From NCBI RefSeq assembly GCF_901873365.1, contig NZ_CABFLM010000071.1, forward strand, positions 1 through 64,000: a stretch of 64,000 bases of DNA. Reading direction: 5' to 3'. Under the pieces are notes generated by a model. That model ran no database searches. It saw only the letters and a list, made by a program, of their open reading frames with translations, and was not told the DNA's origin. The translations under genes and the position numbers were made by a program. Shown here piece by piece: positions 42,919 to 51,396 of this stretch (positions are counted from its first letter, which is position 1; every line of letters begins with the position of its first letter). Origin of the DNA: an uncultured Aggregatibacter sp. (GTDB lineage Bacteria > Pseudomonadota > Gammaproteobacteria > Enterobacterales > Pasteurellaceae).

Positions 42919-43164
42919 TTATTCTTCCGCTTGATAATCACTGAGTTTGGCACTTTCGTTTTTTTGTAACAAAATTTGGATGTGCTGTTCCGCTTGCTGT
43001 AAGCGTTCTTGACCTAACTGAGCCAGCTTGATGCCTTGTTCAAAATCTTTTAATGCTTCTTCAAGAGAAAGGTCGTTATTTTCCAAACGGGAGACGATTT
43101 CTTCCAGTTGTTTTAAGGTATTTTCAAAATCCGGTTCGTTTTTTTCAGCCGGTTTGCGCGCCAT
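42919..43164 (-). CDS. xseB: Exodeoxyribonuclease VII small subunit
   Basis: An 81-residue helical protein that binds several copies per XseA in exonuclease VII, which degrades single-stranded DNA. FENTLKQLEEIVSRLENNDLSLEEALKDFEQGIKL is split across residues 12-46 and is the family signature. The large subunit gene xseA is in this window at 60285-61619, far from this gene. It leads the xseB-ispA-dxs operon. Confidence 0.95.
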   Translation of the reverse strand: MARKPAEKNEPDFENTLKQLEEIVSRLENNDLSLEEALKDFEQGIKLAQLGQERLQQAEQHIQILLQKNESAKLSDYQAEE

Positions 43165-43255
43165 GGTCTTATCCTTTTTTGCAGCAAAATAGAATTGTCG
43201 TATTGTACTTGATTTTTATCGCTATTGTTAGGAAGAATTGCGTGAAGTGGGCGCA

Positions 43256-43296
43256 AAAGTGCGGTCGAAATATACGGTGTTTTTTGACCGCACTTT
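43256..43296. repeat. Uptake-signal inverted pair in a divergent promoter region
   Basis: AAAGTGCGGTC at 43256-43266 pairs with GACCGCACTTT at 43286-43296 around a 19-base loop. It lies between divergent xseB and arcB, where no transcript should end, so a terminator role is unlikely; it may act in DNA uptake or regulation only. Confidence 0.75.
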
Positions 43297-43372
43297 CGTG
43301 CAGTAAGAAAACTTTTCCGTGTAAATGGCGCAATTCAGGTACAATGCACATTATTTTTTGTTATGGATTCTT

Positions 43373-45232
43373 ATGAAAAAAATCAAACATTTTGGCAGTT
43401 TTGCCCATCGCTATGTAGAGTGGGTCGTTCGTTTAGGAAAAATCCGTTTCTCGCTGTTAGGCGTGATGATCTTGGCGATTTTGGCATTATGCACCCAAAT
43501 GGTGCTCAGCCTGATTTTTGTGGGAAAAATCTACTGGCAGGATTTGCTCCGTTCGATCGTATTTGGAATGATTTCAGCACCTTTTGTGATTTATTTTTTT
43601 ACGTTATTGGTGGAAAAGCTGGAATATTCTCGCCAGGCACTTTCCCATTCTGTTTCAGAACTGAAAAGCGAAGTAAAAGAGCGACTTTTAGTCGAAAGTC
43701 GTTTGTCGGCAGCGTTAGACAAAGTGGAGAAAATTAGCCGAGACAAAACCACCTTAATGACAACGATCAGCCACGAGTTGCGCACCCCGTTAAACGGCAT
43801 TATCGGATTAAGCCGCATTTTGTTGGAAGAGCACCCCACCGAACGCCAACGCAATTATTTAAAAACCATCAATAGCAGTGCGATTTCTTTGTCGCATATT
43901 TTCAGCGACATTATTGATTTAGAAAAAATTGATGCCCGCCGTATTGAATTGCATTGCAAAGAAACGGATTTTTATGCCTTGCTCAATGACATTAGCAATT
44001 TCGCTGTATTAATGGCGGAAGAAAAACGTCTTGAATTTCACTTAGATTGCCCGCCAACCTTGCCAAACTGGCTGATGTTGGATGGCGTGCGGTTGAATCA
44101 GATCTTATGGAACTTGATTACCAATGCGGTGAAATTTACGCAACAAGGCAGCGTAACCTTATCGGTTGAGCAAATCGCTAACAATGAATTTGCGATTCGC
44201 GTGACGGATACGGGCATTGGCATTGGTGAAGCCGATTTAGAAAAAATCTTTGAGCTATATTATCAAGTGAGTTCTAACCGTAATAAATCCTTGGGGAGCG
44301 GCATTGGGTTATCGGTGTCCAAAGCCATAGCTAAATTAATGGGGGGTGATTTAACCGTTACCAGCAAAATGGGGCAGGGTTCCACCTTTTTGTTAACGTT
44401 TAAGGCAGAAGAGGCTTTTCGTCCGTCAGAAAACGACAGCAAGTTGCCATTAAAGCTTAATATCTTGTTGGTGGAAGATATTGAAGTGAATGTGGTGGTC
44501 GCGAAATCCTTGCTGGAAAAATTGGGTTACCAAATTGATGTCGCGATGACCGGTGCGCAGGCCATCGAAAAATTTGAGCAAAATTATTATGATTTGGTGT
44601 TTTTGGATATTCAGTTGCCGGATATGTCAGGCTTTGATATTGCCCATCACTTACGCCAAAACTATGAAAATGGCACTTATGATTTCCTGCCACCGCTCAT
44701 TGCCTTGACGGCAAATGTCGTGCAGAAAAAAGAAGAATATCTCGCGCAAGGCATGGATGATGTCATTCACAAACCGCTGTCGTTGGATGAGTTGAATCAG
44801 TGTCTGTTCGATTATTTCGGCGAAGAAATCACGCAATTTGAACTCACCGACACCAAGCAACTCCAAGCCTCTGCCGATTTTGATACGAAAATGTTGGGCG
44901 AATTGGTGGAAATGCTGGGGGTAAAATTTGTGCAAGATAATCTCACCTTATTTGAACAAACTATGGCAGGGTACGCCATTGAATTACAGCAGGCCTATCA
45001 AGCCTATTTGCAGGATCCGGCACGGCAAGCCAATGTGCTTGCCTTAGCGCATAAAATTAAAGGGGCGTTGGCTTCTGTTGGTTTAAAACGCTTGCAGGAA
45101 ATCGCGTCACGGTCACAAAATGCCGAGACAGAACAATGGCAAGAGAATATTGCCCTTTGGTGCCGACAACTGACTGAAGAATGGCGAGAAGAAGTGGAAA
45201 AACTGAGAGCGTGGCTAAAACAGTATGCATAA
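43373..45232 (+). CDS. arcB: Aerobic respiration control sensor kinase ArcB, short form
   Basis: A 619-residue hybrid histidine kinase that senses the redox state of the quinone pool and phosphorylates ArcA. Two helices (about residues 26-50 and 60-80) and a short coiled-coil linker lead to the dimerisation domain with His134 in SHELRTPLNG. The ATPase domain has NLITNAVKF, DTGIGIG and GSGIGL. The receiver has Asp412 in FLDIQLPDMSG and the phosphotransfer domain has His560 in LAHKIKGAL. In E. coli the first His is at 292, so the PAS region is absent here, as in Haemophilus. ATG 43373 chosen from alignment with the MKKIKHF start. Confidence 0.93.
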   Translation: MKKIKHFGSFAHRYVEWVVRLGKIRFSLLGVMILAILALCTQMVLSLIFVGKIYWQDLLRSIVFGMISAPFVIYFFTLLVEKLEYSRQALSHSVSELKSEVKERLLVESRLSAALDKVEKISRDKTTLMTTISHELRTPLNGIIGLSRILLEEHPTERQRNYLKTINSSAISLSHIFSDIIDLEKIDARRIELHCKETDFYALLNDISNFAVLMAEEKRLEFHLDCPPTLPNWLMLDGVRLNQILWNLITNAVKFTQQGSVTLSVEQIANNEFAIRVTDTGIGIGEADLEKIFELYYQVSSNRNKSLGSGIGLSVSKAIAKLMGGDLTVTSKMGQGSTFLLTFKAEEAFRPSENDSKLPLKLNILLVEDIEVNVVVAKSLLEKLGYQIDVAMTGAQAIEKFEQNYYDLVFLDIQLPDMSGFDIAHHLRQNYENGTYDFLPPLIALTANVVQKKEEYLAQGMDDVIHKPLSLDELNQCLFDYFGEEITQFELTDTKQLQASADFDTKMLGELVEMLGVKFVQDNLTLFEQTMAGYAIELQQAYQAYLQDPARQANVLALAHKIKGALASVGLKRLQEIASRSQNAETEQWQENIALWCRQLTEEWREEVEKLRAWLKQYA

Positions 45233-45326
45233 TATTATCGTTATGTGATCTTGCCCATAGAAATATAAAAACGTTCAAGCTATGATAATAGCGGTTTTTT
45301 TCTATTCAATGATGAAGGAGTGATGT

Positions 45327-45734
45327 ATGCAATCTTGGACACCGGAGATGTGGCGAGCCGCTTTACTTGGCTTAGTTGTGGGATTGGCGCTGGGTTATTT
45401 TTTATTGCGTTTTACCAAAGCCTCCGTAAAAAAACAGGTGAAAACCGAAACGGAGTTGCGCGTGTTGAAAGAACAGCTGGAAAATCAAAAACAGCAACTG
45501 GAAAAGCATTTTGCGGAAAGCGCAAATCTCTTAAAAACGCTAGCGCAGGATTATCAACATTTATATCAGCATTTTGCCGGCGCTTCCGTTCAATTATTGC
45601 CTGAATTAAATGACAAAGCCTTATTCCAAGAGCAGCAGCTTGATGTGACCGGCGAGGTTTCACCGACAACGCCGGACGATCAGCCGAAAGATTATTCGGA
45701 AGGTTCTTCCGGGTTATTAAAGGCCGAAAGATAA
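45327..45734 (+). CDS. zapG: Z-ring/envelope-associated protein ZapG (YhcB, DUF1043)
   Basis: A 135-residue single-pass inner-membrane protein: helix at about residues 9-27 (RAALLGLVVGLALGYFLL), a coiled coil (about 35-75, KEQLENQKQQLEKHF), then LAQDYQHLYQHFAGASVQLLPEL, the conserved DUF1043 block, and an acidic disordered tail. E. coli YhcB/ZapG affects cell shape, division and envelope growth. ATGAAGGAGTG upstream gives a strong ribosome binding site. It lies 94 bases after arcB. Confidence 0.9.
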   Translation: MQSWTPEMWRAALLGLVVGLALGYFLLRFTKASVKKQVKTETELRVLKEQLENQKQQLEKHFAESANLLKTLAQDYQHLYQHFAGASVQLLPELNDKALFQEQQLDVTGEVSPTTPDDQPKDYSEGSSGLLKAER

Positions 45735-45751
45735 GGATTTTTCCTTAGAGT

Positions 45752-45806
45752 AAAGTGCGGTGGATTTTTCAGTTGTTTTAAACAGGATGAAAATCTACCG
45801 CACTTT
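45752..45806. terminator. Long uptake-signal hairpin between zapG and the ABC cluster
   Basis: Bases 45752-45768 (AAAGTGCGGTGGATTTT) pair with 45790-45806 (AAAATCTACCGCACTTT) with one G-T pair around a 21-base loop. It separates convergent transcription units. T tracts are short. Confidence 0.6.
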
Positions 45807-45818
45807 TCAAATAATCTA

Positions 45819-46577
45819 CTACATATGATGTACGACCAGTCTTTTCCTCTGATGGGTCAACACTTCCGCCTCTAAATTAAATACCGTTTTTAAATTTTCT
45901 TGGGTAATGATTTCTTCCGGTGTGCCGATCATGGCAATTTCACCGTTTTTCATGGCGACAATGGTGTCGGCGTAGGCGGCAGCCATATTGATGTCATGCA
46001 CCACCATTACCGTTGTCAGTGCCAGTTCATCGGTCAGTTGGCGTAGCAAGCGCATGAGCTCGCGGGCGTGGAACATATCAAGATTATTTAAAGGTTCATC
46101 AAGCAGTACATGATCGGTTTTTTGACAGAAGGTCATGGCAATCAGGGCGCGTTGACGTTGACCGCCGGAAAGTTCGCTAAGAAAACGATTAGCTAAGGGT
46201 GCTAATTCAAAACGTTGTAAGGCATCGCGGATAATGGCATTGTCTTCTTCCGTCGGACGCCCCTGATGGTGCGGATAACGGCCGAAAATCAACAAATCTT
46301 TTACCGTAATGCGACTATGAATCACGTTATCTTGGGTCAGAATTGCCAGGTTTTGCGCAATTGTGCGTGATGGCGTGGTGCCAATATCCATATCATTTAG
46401 CCAAATTTGCCCTTGTTGAATCGGATTTAAGCGCGCAACCAAAGAGAGTAGCGTGGATTTACCAGCACCATTAGCGCCGATCAATGCGGTAATACCACCG
46501 TTTGGGATGGTGAGATTAATGTTATTTAAAATCGTCGCCTGATTAATTTTATAGGTTATATTTTCAATTTTTATCAC
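45819..46577 (-). CDS. Ferric-chelate ABC transporter, ATP-binding protein
   Basis: A 252-residue FecE/YclP-type ATPase. Walker A is GANGAGKST near residues 34-42, the signature is LSGGQRQR near 138-145, Walker B is DHVLLDEPLNNLD, followed by the H-loop VMVVHDIN. It energises import through the two permeases encoded just upstream on this strand (11 bases away). Closest resemblance is to the CeuD/YclP group that handles catecholate-type siderophores, which is an inference. Last gene of a four-gene operon. Confidence 0.9.
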   Translation of the reverse strand: MIKIENITYKINQATILNNINLTIPNGGITALIGANGAGKSTLLSLVARLNPIQQGQIWLNDMDIGTTPSRTIAQNLAILTQDNVIHSRITVKDLLIFGRYPHHQGRPTEEDNAIIRDALQRFELAPLANRFLSELSGGQRQRALIAMTFCQKTDHVLLDEPLNNLDMFHARELMRLLRQLTDELALTTVMVVHDINMAAAYADTIVAMKNGEIAMIGTPEEIITQENLKTVFNLEAEVLTHQRKRLVVHHM

Positions 46578-46588
46578 AATACATTCCT

Positions 46589-47530
46589 TTATTTTGCCCG
46601 TCTTAACATCAAATAGATAAACACCAATCCACCGACAAATTCGACAACTACGCTAAGCACACCTTGCATCTTCATCACTTGTTCGAAGATGGCTTGCCCG
46701 CTCACCAACGTGATGGCTGACACCATAAACGTCATTGGGATGCGAATGCTGTGGTGCATAGTCGGGCTGATGGCATTGACAATGGCACACACCAATAAGC
46801 CTAAAAACAGAATTGGCCCGACAAGTGCGGTGGAAATTGACACCAAAAATGCGCAGCAAATGAGTAATTGGCGGCTGAACTGATGATATTCCAAGCCTAA
46901 TCCGATAGCGCGTTCACGCCCCAGTAGGAGTACATCTAATTTAAAACGTTGTTGCCAAATCCACAGAGCGCTGACCAATGTAATGACAGTACCAATCCAT
47001 AATAAGGTTGGGTTCACCGTGTTAAAACTGGCAAAGGAAGATCCTTGTGCAACGGCGAATTCATTGGGATCGATCATGCGCTGTAGCAGGTTATTTACAC
47101 TGCGGAAAAGCACACCGAAAATAATCCCCACCAAAATCATGCGGGCGAGATCGCTGTTGTTTTTGCTGAGTGTACGGAATAACAGGAGTGCACCAAGCAA
47201 CATAAGCAAGGTTTCAAAGGCAAATTTGCCGGCCACATTGAGTTGTGTAAATCCAATTCCGCCGAAGAGAAACACTAAAATGCTTTGCACCAATAAATAT
47301 AAGGAGTCAAAGCCTAAAATGCTGGGGGTTAGAATCGGGTTATTGGTTAAGGTTTGGAATAGCAATGTAGATATGCCAATGGTGTAGGCCATCATCAGCA
47401 ATAACAACAGTTTCTTTCCACGAAACGGCAAAATGAAATCCCAGTTACCATTGGCGTGATAGGTCATAAAAAAGACGCAAGCAAACGTGAGTAGGGCACC
47501 GAGTAATAACATAACGCGATTATTTTGCAT
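46589..47530 (-). CDS. Ferric-chelate ABC transporter, permease 2
   Basis: A 313-residue FecCD-family permease with about nine helices. LLLGRERAIGLGLEYHQFSR near residues 200-219 is the cytoplasmic coupling region, and GPILFLGLLVCAIVNAISPT near 242-261 is the conserved late segment. Its start overlaps the stop of permease 1 by 11 bases (ATGCAAAATAA), indicating coupling. Partner of the ATPase that follows. Substrate inferred from the binding protein only. Confidence 0.88.
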   Translation of the reverse strand: MQNNRVMLLLGALLTFACVFFMTYHANGNWDFILPFRGKKLLLLLMMAYTIGISTLLFQTLTNNPILTPSILGFDSLYLLVQSILVFLFGGIGFTQLNVAGKFAFETLLMLLGALLLFRTLSKNNSDLARMILVGIIFGVLFRSVNNLLQRMIDPNEFAVAQGSSFASFNTVNPTLLWIGTVITLVSALWIWQQRFKLDVLLLGRERAIGLGLEYHQFSRQLLICCAFLVSISTALVGPILFLGLLVCAIVNAISPTMHHSIRIPMTFMVSAITLVSGQAIFEQVMKMQGVLSVVVEFVGGLVFIYLMLRRAK

Positions 47531-48485
47531 TGGCTTTCCCCTTAAATAACAAATAGAGGAAAATCAATGTGCCGACAATGCCGAAAATGGTCGAAATCGG
47601 GACTTCATAAGGTGCGTTAATGACTCGACCTATAATGTCACAAACCAAGACCAAATTGGCGCCGAGCAATACAACCGAAGGCAGATTTTGGCGTAATCGG
47701 TCACCGGCTAAGCGGGAAATAATATTTGGTACAACCAGGCCGATAAAGGGAATTTGCCCAACGGTGACGACGACTACCGCAGTAATCATCGCCACCACAA
47801 TTAACGCAAACCACGTCATTTGACGATAATTAATCCCTAAGCCGGTACTGATATTTTTCCCCAGTCCGGTGATGCTCAGACGATCGGCCATAATATAAAC
47901 CACTACGGCAAGGGCGGCAGTGAGCCATAATAATTCATAACGTCCTGCCAAGATGCCGGAAAAATCGCCGGAAAACCAAATGGACAAGGTTTGTAAGCTG
48001 TCTGTTTCGTAGGCAAGAAAGGTGGTCATCGCCTCAATAATATTGCCGAACACAATCCCCACCAACGGCACCATGAGACGTTGATGTGGCGGTAATTGCT
48101 GTAACAATAAGGTAAAAATGCCCATGCCAATGAGTGCGGAGACGGTGGCGACGGACATTTTGAGAAGCAAGGCGGCGCTTGGAAATAACAGGCTGGTGAA
48201 TAAAATCCCGAATGCCGCGCTTTGACTGGCGCCGATCATGCCCGGCTCAATAAAGCGATTTTTTAAGACAATTTGTAACACCATGCCTGCCACGCCAAGG
48301 GTCGCACCCACTAAAATGACGGCAAAGGTTCGAGGCAAGCGACTGATTAACAGAACTTGCATTTGTTCCGGTTGGGAAAAAAATTGAGACCAATGGAAAT
48401 CGGCTACGCCCACGGTAATGCTTAATGCGGCGAGTAATACAAGAATGAAAAAATTTATCCGATTTAGGGTAAAAATATTCGACAT
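47520..48485 (-). CDS. Ferric-chelate ABC transporter, permease 1
   Basis: A 321-residue FecCD-family permease with about nine helices, including LPRTFAVILVGATLGVAGMVLQ near the start and GQIPFIGLVVPNIISRLAGD near residue 250. The frame opens at 48539, but that part would lie inside the terminator hairpin at 48503-48549. I chose ATG 48485, just before the first helix; no clear ribosome binding site is visible, so the start is uncertain. It pairs with permease 2. Confidence 0.85.
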   Translation of the reverse strand: MSNIFTLNRINFFILVLLAALSITVGVADFHWSQFFSQPEQMQVLLISRLPRTFAVILVGATLGVAGMVLQIVLKNRFIEPGMIGASQSAAFGILFTSLLFPSAALLLKMSVATVSALIGMGIFTLLLQQLPPHQRLMVPLVGIVFGNIIEAMTTFLAYETDSLQTLSIWFSGDFSGILAGRYELLWLTAALAVVVYIMADRLSITGLGKNISTGLGINYRQMTWFALIVVAMITAVVVVTVGQIPFIGLVVPNIISRLAGDRLRQNLPSVVLLGANLVLVCDIIGRVINAPYEVPISTIFGIVGTLIFLYLLFKGKANAK

Positions 48486-48502
48486 AGCGTTTTTTAGGCA
48501 AT

Positions 48503-48549
48503 AAAAAGTTCTCTTCATTATTGTCTTAGTTTGACACAATGAAGAGAAC
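48503..48549 (-). terminator. Terminator/attenuator between the binding-protein and permease genes
   Basis: GTTCTCTTCATT at 48508-48519 pairs exactly with AATGAAGAGAAC at 48538-48549; on the minus strand TTTTTAT follows. It starts 12 bases past the binding-protein stop, so it would give more binding protein than permease. Confidence 0.8.
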
Positions 48550-48560
48550 GATAAGCGTGA

Positions 48561-49460
48561 TTATTTTTTCTCAAAAGCCGCTTTAATGGCGCTTAAGTCT
48601 GTTCTTAATTGTTCCGCACCGCCCGGCGCTAAGTAGGAAGCGCTACTGAGATAAACGACATTACCGTTTTTCCAGGCTTTAGTGCGACGAACCAATTCAT
48701 TATCCAACACTTCTTTGGCGGTTTTACCTTCTTCGCCAATAGCAGAAATGCGATCTAATACAAACAACCAGTCAGGATTGGTTTTTTCAATAAACTCAAA
48801 GCTCGCCGGTTGGCCATGACCGGTACCTTTAATGCTTGGATCCGCCATTGGTACGCCAAGTTCATCATGAATAAAACTTAAACGATAACCGCTACCGAAT
48901 GCGGAAATTTTGCCACCGTTGACTAAAATAATTAAACCGTTGCCTTTGTCTTTCACGGCGGCTTTAGTGTCTTTTAATAAGGTTTCCAATTCACCTTTTA
49001 ACTTATCTGCTGCCGCTTGTTTATCAAATAAATGGCCGAAACTGTCAATGCGTTGAATGCCGCTTTCCACTAATTTATCGCCGTTATCGGTTAAATCGAT
49101 CGTTTTTGCAATAGCGCTGACATCATCAAATTTTTTCGCCGTGCGAGTGCCGACAATAATTAAATCAGGTTTAAGTTCATTTAAGGCTTCAAGGTTTGGC
49201 TCAAAAATGGTACCGACATTTTTTGCCGAATCTAAGGTTGGTTTCAGATACGGAAGGAGTTTTGCCACATCCGCTGCGCCATCGACTTTCACACCCAAGG
49301 CTTGCAATGTATCCAAACTGCCGGTATCAAACACCGCTATTTTGGCGGGTGGTGCATTTAACGTAACATCGCCGCGCGCCGTGGGAATCGTAACTTCTTT
49401 TGCCAATGCGGACGTTGCCATCGCAATACAGGTGAGTGTTAACAATGCTTTTTTTAACAT
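48561..49460 (-). CDS. Ferric-chelate ABC transporter, periplasmic binding protein (CeuE/YclQ type)
   Basis: A 299-residue periplasmic cluster A-2 binding protein. Signal peptide MLKKALLTLTCIAMATSALA, then mature start KEVTIPTARGDVTL. NPPKI-like APPAKIAVFDTGSLDTLQALG, LEALNELKPDLIIVG and TNPDWLFVLDR follow the fold of CeuE, YclQ and FatB, which bind catecholate or mixed siderophores. No lipobox is present. Two adjacent ATGs exist (49463, 49460); AAGGAG spacing favours 49460. A Fur-like box lies just upstream. It is the first gene of the operon. Ligand not provable here. Confidence 0.87.
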   Translation of the reverse strand: MLKKALLTLTCIAMATSALAKEVTIPTARGDVTLNAPPAKIAVFDTGSLDTLQALGVKVDGAADVAKLLPYLKPTLDSAKNVGTIFEPNLEALNELKPDLIIVGTRTAKKFDDVSAIAKTIDLTDNGDKLVESGIQRIDSFGHLFDKQAAADKLKGELETLLKDTKAAVKDKGNGLIILVNGGKISAFGSGYRLSFIHDELGVPMADPSIKGTGHGQPASFEFIEKTNPDWLFVLDRISAIGEEGKTAKEVLDNELVRRTKAWKNGNVVYLSSASYLAPGGAEQLRTDLSAIKAAFEKK

Positions 49461-49485
49461 CATAAGTCTCCTTGGTATCTGTGAT

Positions 49486-49500
49486 TGAAAACAATTCTCA
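49486..49500 (-). promoter_or_regulatory. Fur-box-like operator
   Basis: On the minus strand TGAGAATTGTTTTCA matches the 7-1-7 Fur consensus TGATAAT-N-ATTATCA at 11 of 14 positions. It lies 26 bases before the binding-protein start. Iron-repressed expression is expected. Confidence 0.6.
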
Positions 49501-49599
49501 ACTATTTTAACGGAAGTGAGACAAAAAATGAATGGGGTTTTATAGCGAAATGACATAATAGAATGTGATTACAGAATATGATTTTAGAAAGTGTGAATA

Positions 49600-49623
49600 G
49601 GGGCAACTTATCATACTTGCCCC
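49600..49623. other. Hairpin after fecE
   Basis: GGGGCAA at 49600-49606 pairs with TTGCCCC at 49617-49623, 23 bases past the fecE stop. No T tract follows on the minus strand, so termination is doubtful. Confidence 0.45.
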
Positions 49624-49645
49624 CAGATTATGACCGTACTTTTGT

Positions 49646-50413
49646 TTACTTCAAAATAAACATGGGTGTTTGGCTAATTGGATCGCGGTGAATCACTACT
49701 TCTAAATCAAACACCTCTTTTAACAGCCCTTCTGTCATCACTTCGTCAGGCGTTCCTTGAGCCATAAGGTTGCCGTCTTTGAGAACGATTAAATAATCAC
49801 AATAACGACAAGCCTGATTTAAATCATGGAGTACCGTAATGACGGTTTTGCCGTTTTGTTGCATTTGACGCATCATGCCCATGAGTTCCGCCTGGCGGTT
49901 GAGATCCAAATAAGTGGTGGGTTCATCTAACAGAACAAGCTCTGCATCTTGCGCTAATGTCATGGCTAGGAAAACCCGTTGTTGTTGTCCGCCGGATAAA
50001 TCCGATACCAAATGTTCTGCCAGTTCCGTGGTGTGGGTTTGTTCCATAGCCCAAGCCACTAATTGCTCATCTTTATCACTCAATTTGCCCCACAAATTCA
50101 AATAAGGCGAACGGCCGTAAGCAATTAATTCGCGTACTTTAATGCCTTCCGGCACCAAATGTTGTTGTGGCAAGAACGCTAATTGTTTGGCATATTCTTT
50201 CGGCGTGCTTTGCCAAATATCTTTGCCTTTGTGAGTAATTTTGCCTAGGCGAGGCTTGAGCAAACGGGCCACCGCTTTTAGTGTTGTGGATTTGCCACAC
50301 CCGTTCGGGCCAATTAAGGCAATAATTTGGTTGCTAGGAAAGCTGAGAGATAAATCCCGTACGATAGTTTTATCTTGATAGCCTAATTGTAACTTATTGA
50401 TCTCAATGCTCAT
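49646..50413 (-). CDS. fecE: Ferric citrate-type ABC transporter, ATP-binding protein
   Basis: A 255-residue ABC ATPase: Walker A GPNGCGKST near residues 35-43, signature LSGGQQQR near 137-144, Walker B LVLLDEPTTYLD and H-loop VLHDLNQA. It follows FecD with a one-base TAATG overlap, so the four genes fecB-C-D-E form one tightly coupled operon. ATG 50413 was chosen for this overlap; the longer frame lies within fecD. The name follows from the strong FecB match in the same operon. Confidence 0.88.
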   Translation of the reverse strand: MSIEINKLQLGYQDKTIVRDLSLSFPSNQIIALIGPNGCGKSTTLKAVARLLKPRLGKITHKGKDIWQSTPKEYAKQLAFLPQQHLVPEGIKVRELIAYGRSPYLNLWGKLSDKDEQLVAWAMEQTHTTELAEHLVSDLSGGQQQRVFLAMTLAQDAELVLLDEPTTYLDLNRQAELMGMMRQMQQNGKTVITVLHDLNQACRYCDYLIVLKDGNLMAQGTPDEVMTEGLLKEVFDLEVVIHRDPISQTPMFILK

Positions 50414-51396
50414 TATTTCGTTCTCATCAATAAATAGAAGAAGTAAGGGGCGCCGATAATGGCGGTGAGAATACCGGCGGGCAGTTCTGTCGGCGGATCG
50501 ATAACCCGCGCTAAAATATCGGAAATCTGTAACAACAACGTGCCGATTAGCATGGATGCCAGCAATAATGTGCGGTGACGTCCACCGACCAATTTGCGTG
50601 CTAAGTGCGGTGCAACTAAGCCGAGAAATGCGATGGGGCCGCAAATGGCGACGGCTGTGGTGGAAAGCGCAACAGCCAGCACTAATACCAAGATTTGCGT
50701 TTTATTTACGCTTACTCCCAAGGTGGCCGCTTTGTTTTCACCTAAACCTAAAGTGTCCAAATCTCGGCAGAAAATAAACGGTAACGGCAATAACACCAAC
50801 AACCAAGGCAAAACGACATTGACATAAGCCCAACTTCTGCCCCACAAACTTCCGGTTAGCCAAAGCATAGCCGTGTTGATTTCTACCGGATTGGTTAGCA
50901 TTAAATAATGGCTGATTGCCGCCCATAGGGCAGAAAGCGCTACGCCGATAATGGCCATTTTGATCGGGCGGAAGTTAAAACCACATATCATCCATAACAA
51001 AATGAAAGACAGGACACCGCCGATAAAGGCGAAAATCGGTAGCCAGTAAAAGGCTAAATTCGGTAGGAAAATTAATACGGTAACGGCGACTAAACCGGCA
51101 GCGTTATTGATTCCTAAAATATCAGGAGAGGCCAACGGATTACGCACGACACTTTGCACCAACACCCCGGAAATGGCCAATGCACCGCCGATAATAATGG
51201 CGAGTAGCGCGCGTGGCAGACGGTATTCCATTAACGTGAAATAGTTTTTATCGTCAGGGTGAAAAGCCTGGCTAATTTCATCAAAGGATAGCGTGTAAGT
51301 GCCGTAGCGAATGCTTAATACAAATAATAGCGAGACCGTACAGAGTGCCGATAAGTAAAAGCCGATTGCACGGAATCCTGAATGAGAACGGCGCAT
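50413..51396 (-). CDS. fecD: Ferric citrate-type ABC transporter, permease FecD
   Basis: A 327-residue permease with about nine helices. YRLPRALLAIIIGGALAISG, then LVQSVVRNPLASPDILG, is the FecCD opening; LGENKAATLGVSVNKTQ is the coupling loop, and GPIAFLGLVAPHLARKLVG is the conserved late segment. It overlaps fecC by one base at its start (TAATG) and fecE by one base at its end. Works with FecC and FecE to bring the iron chelate across the inner membrane. Confidence 0.88.
   Translation of the reverse strand: MRRSHSGFRAIGFYLSALCTVSLLFVLSIRYGTYTLSFDEISQAFHPDDKNYFTLMEYRLPRALLAIIIGGALAISGVLVQSVVRNPLASPDILGINNAAGLVAVTVLIFLPNLAFYWLPIFAFIGGVLSFILLWMICGFNFRPIKMAIIGVALSALWAAISHYLMLTNPVEINTAMLWLTGSLWGRSWAYVNVVLPWLLVLLPLPFIFCRDLDTLGLGENKAATLGVSVNKTQILVLVLAVALSTTAVAICGPIAFLGLVAPHLARKLVGGRHRTLLLASMLIGTLLLQISDILARVIDPPTELPAGILTAIIGAPYFFYLLMRTK

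Noticed and set aside
43591..43854. Frames opposite and within arcB
   Set aside because: Shadows of a conserved kinase gene without their own start signals or family match.
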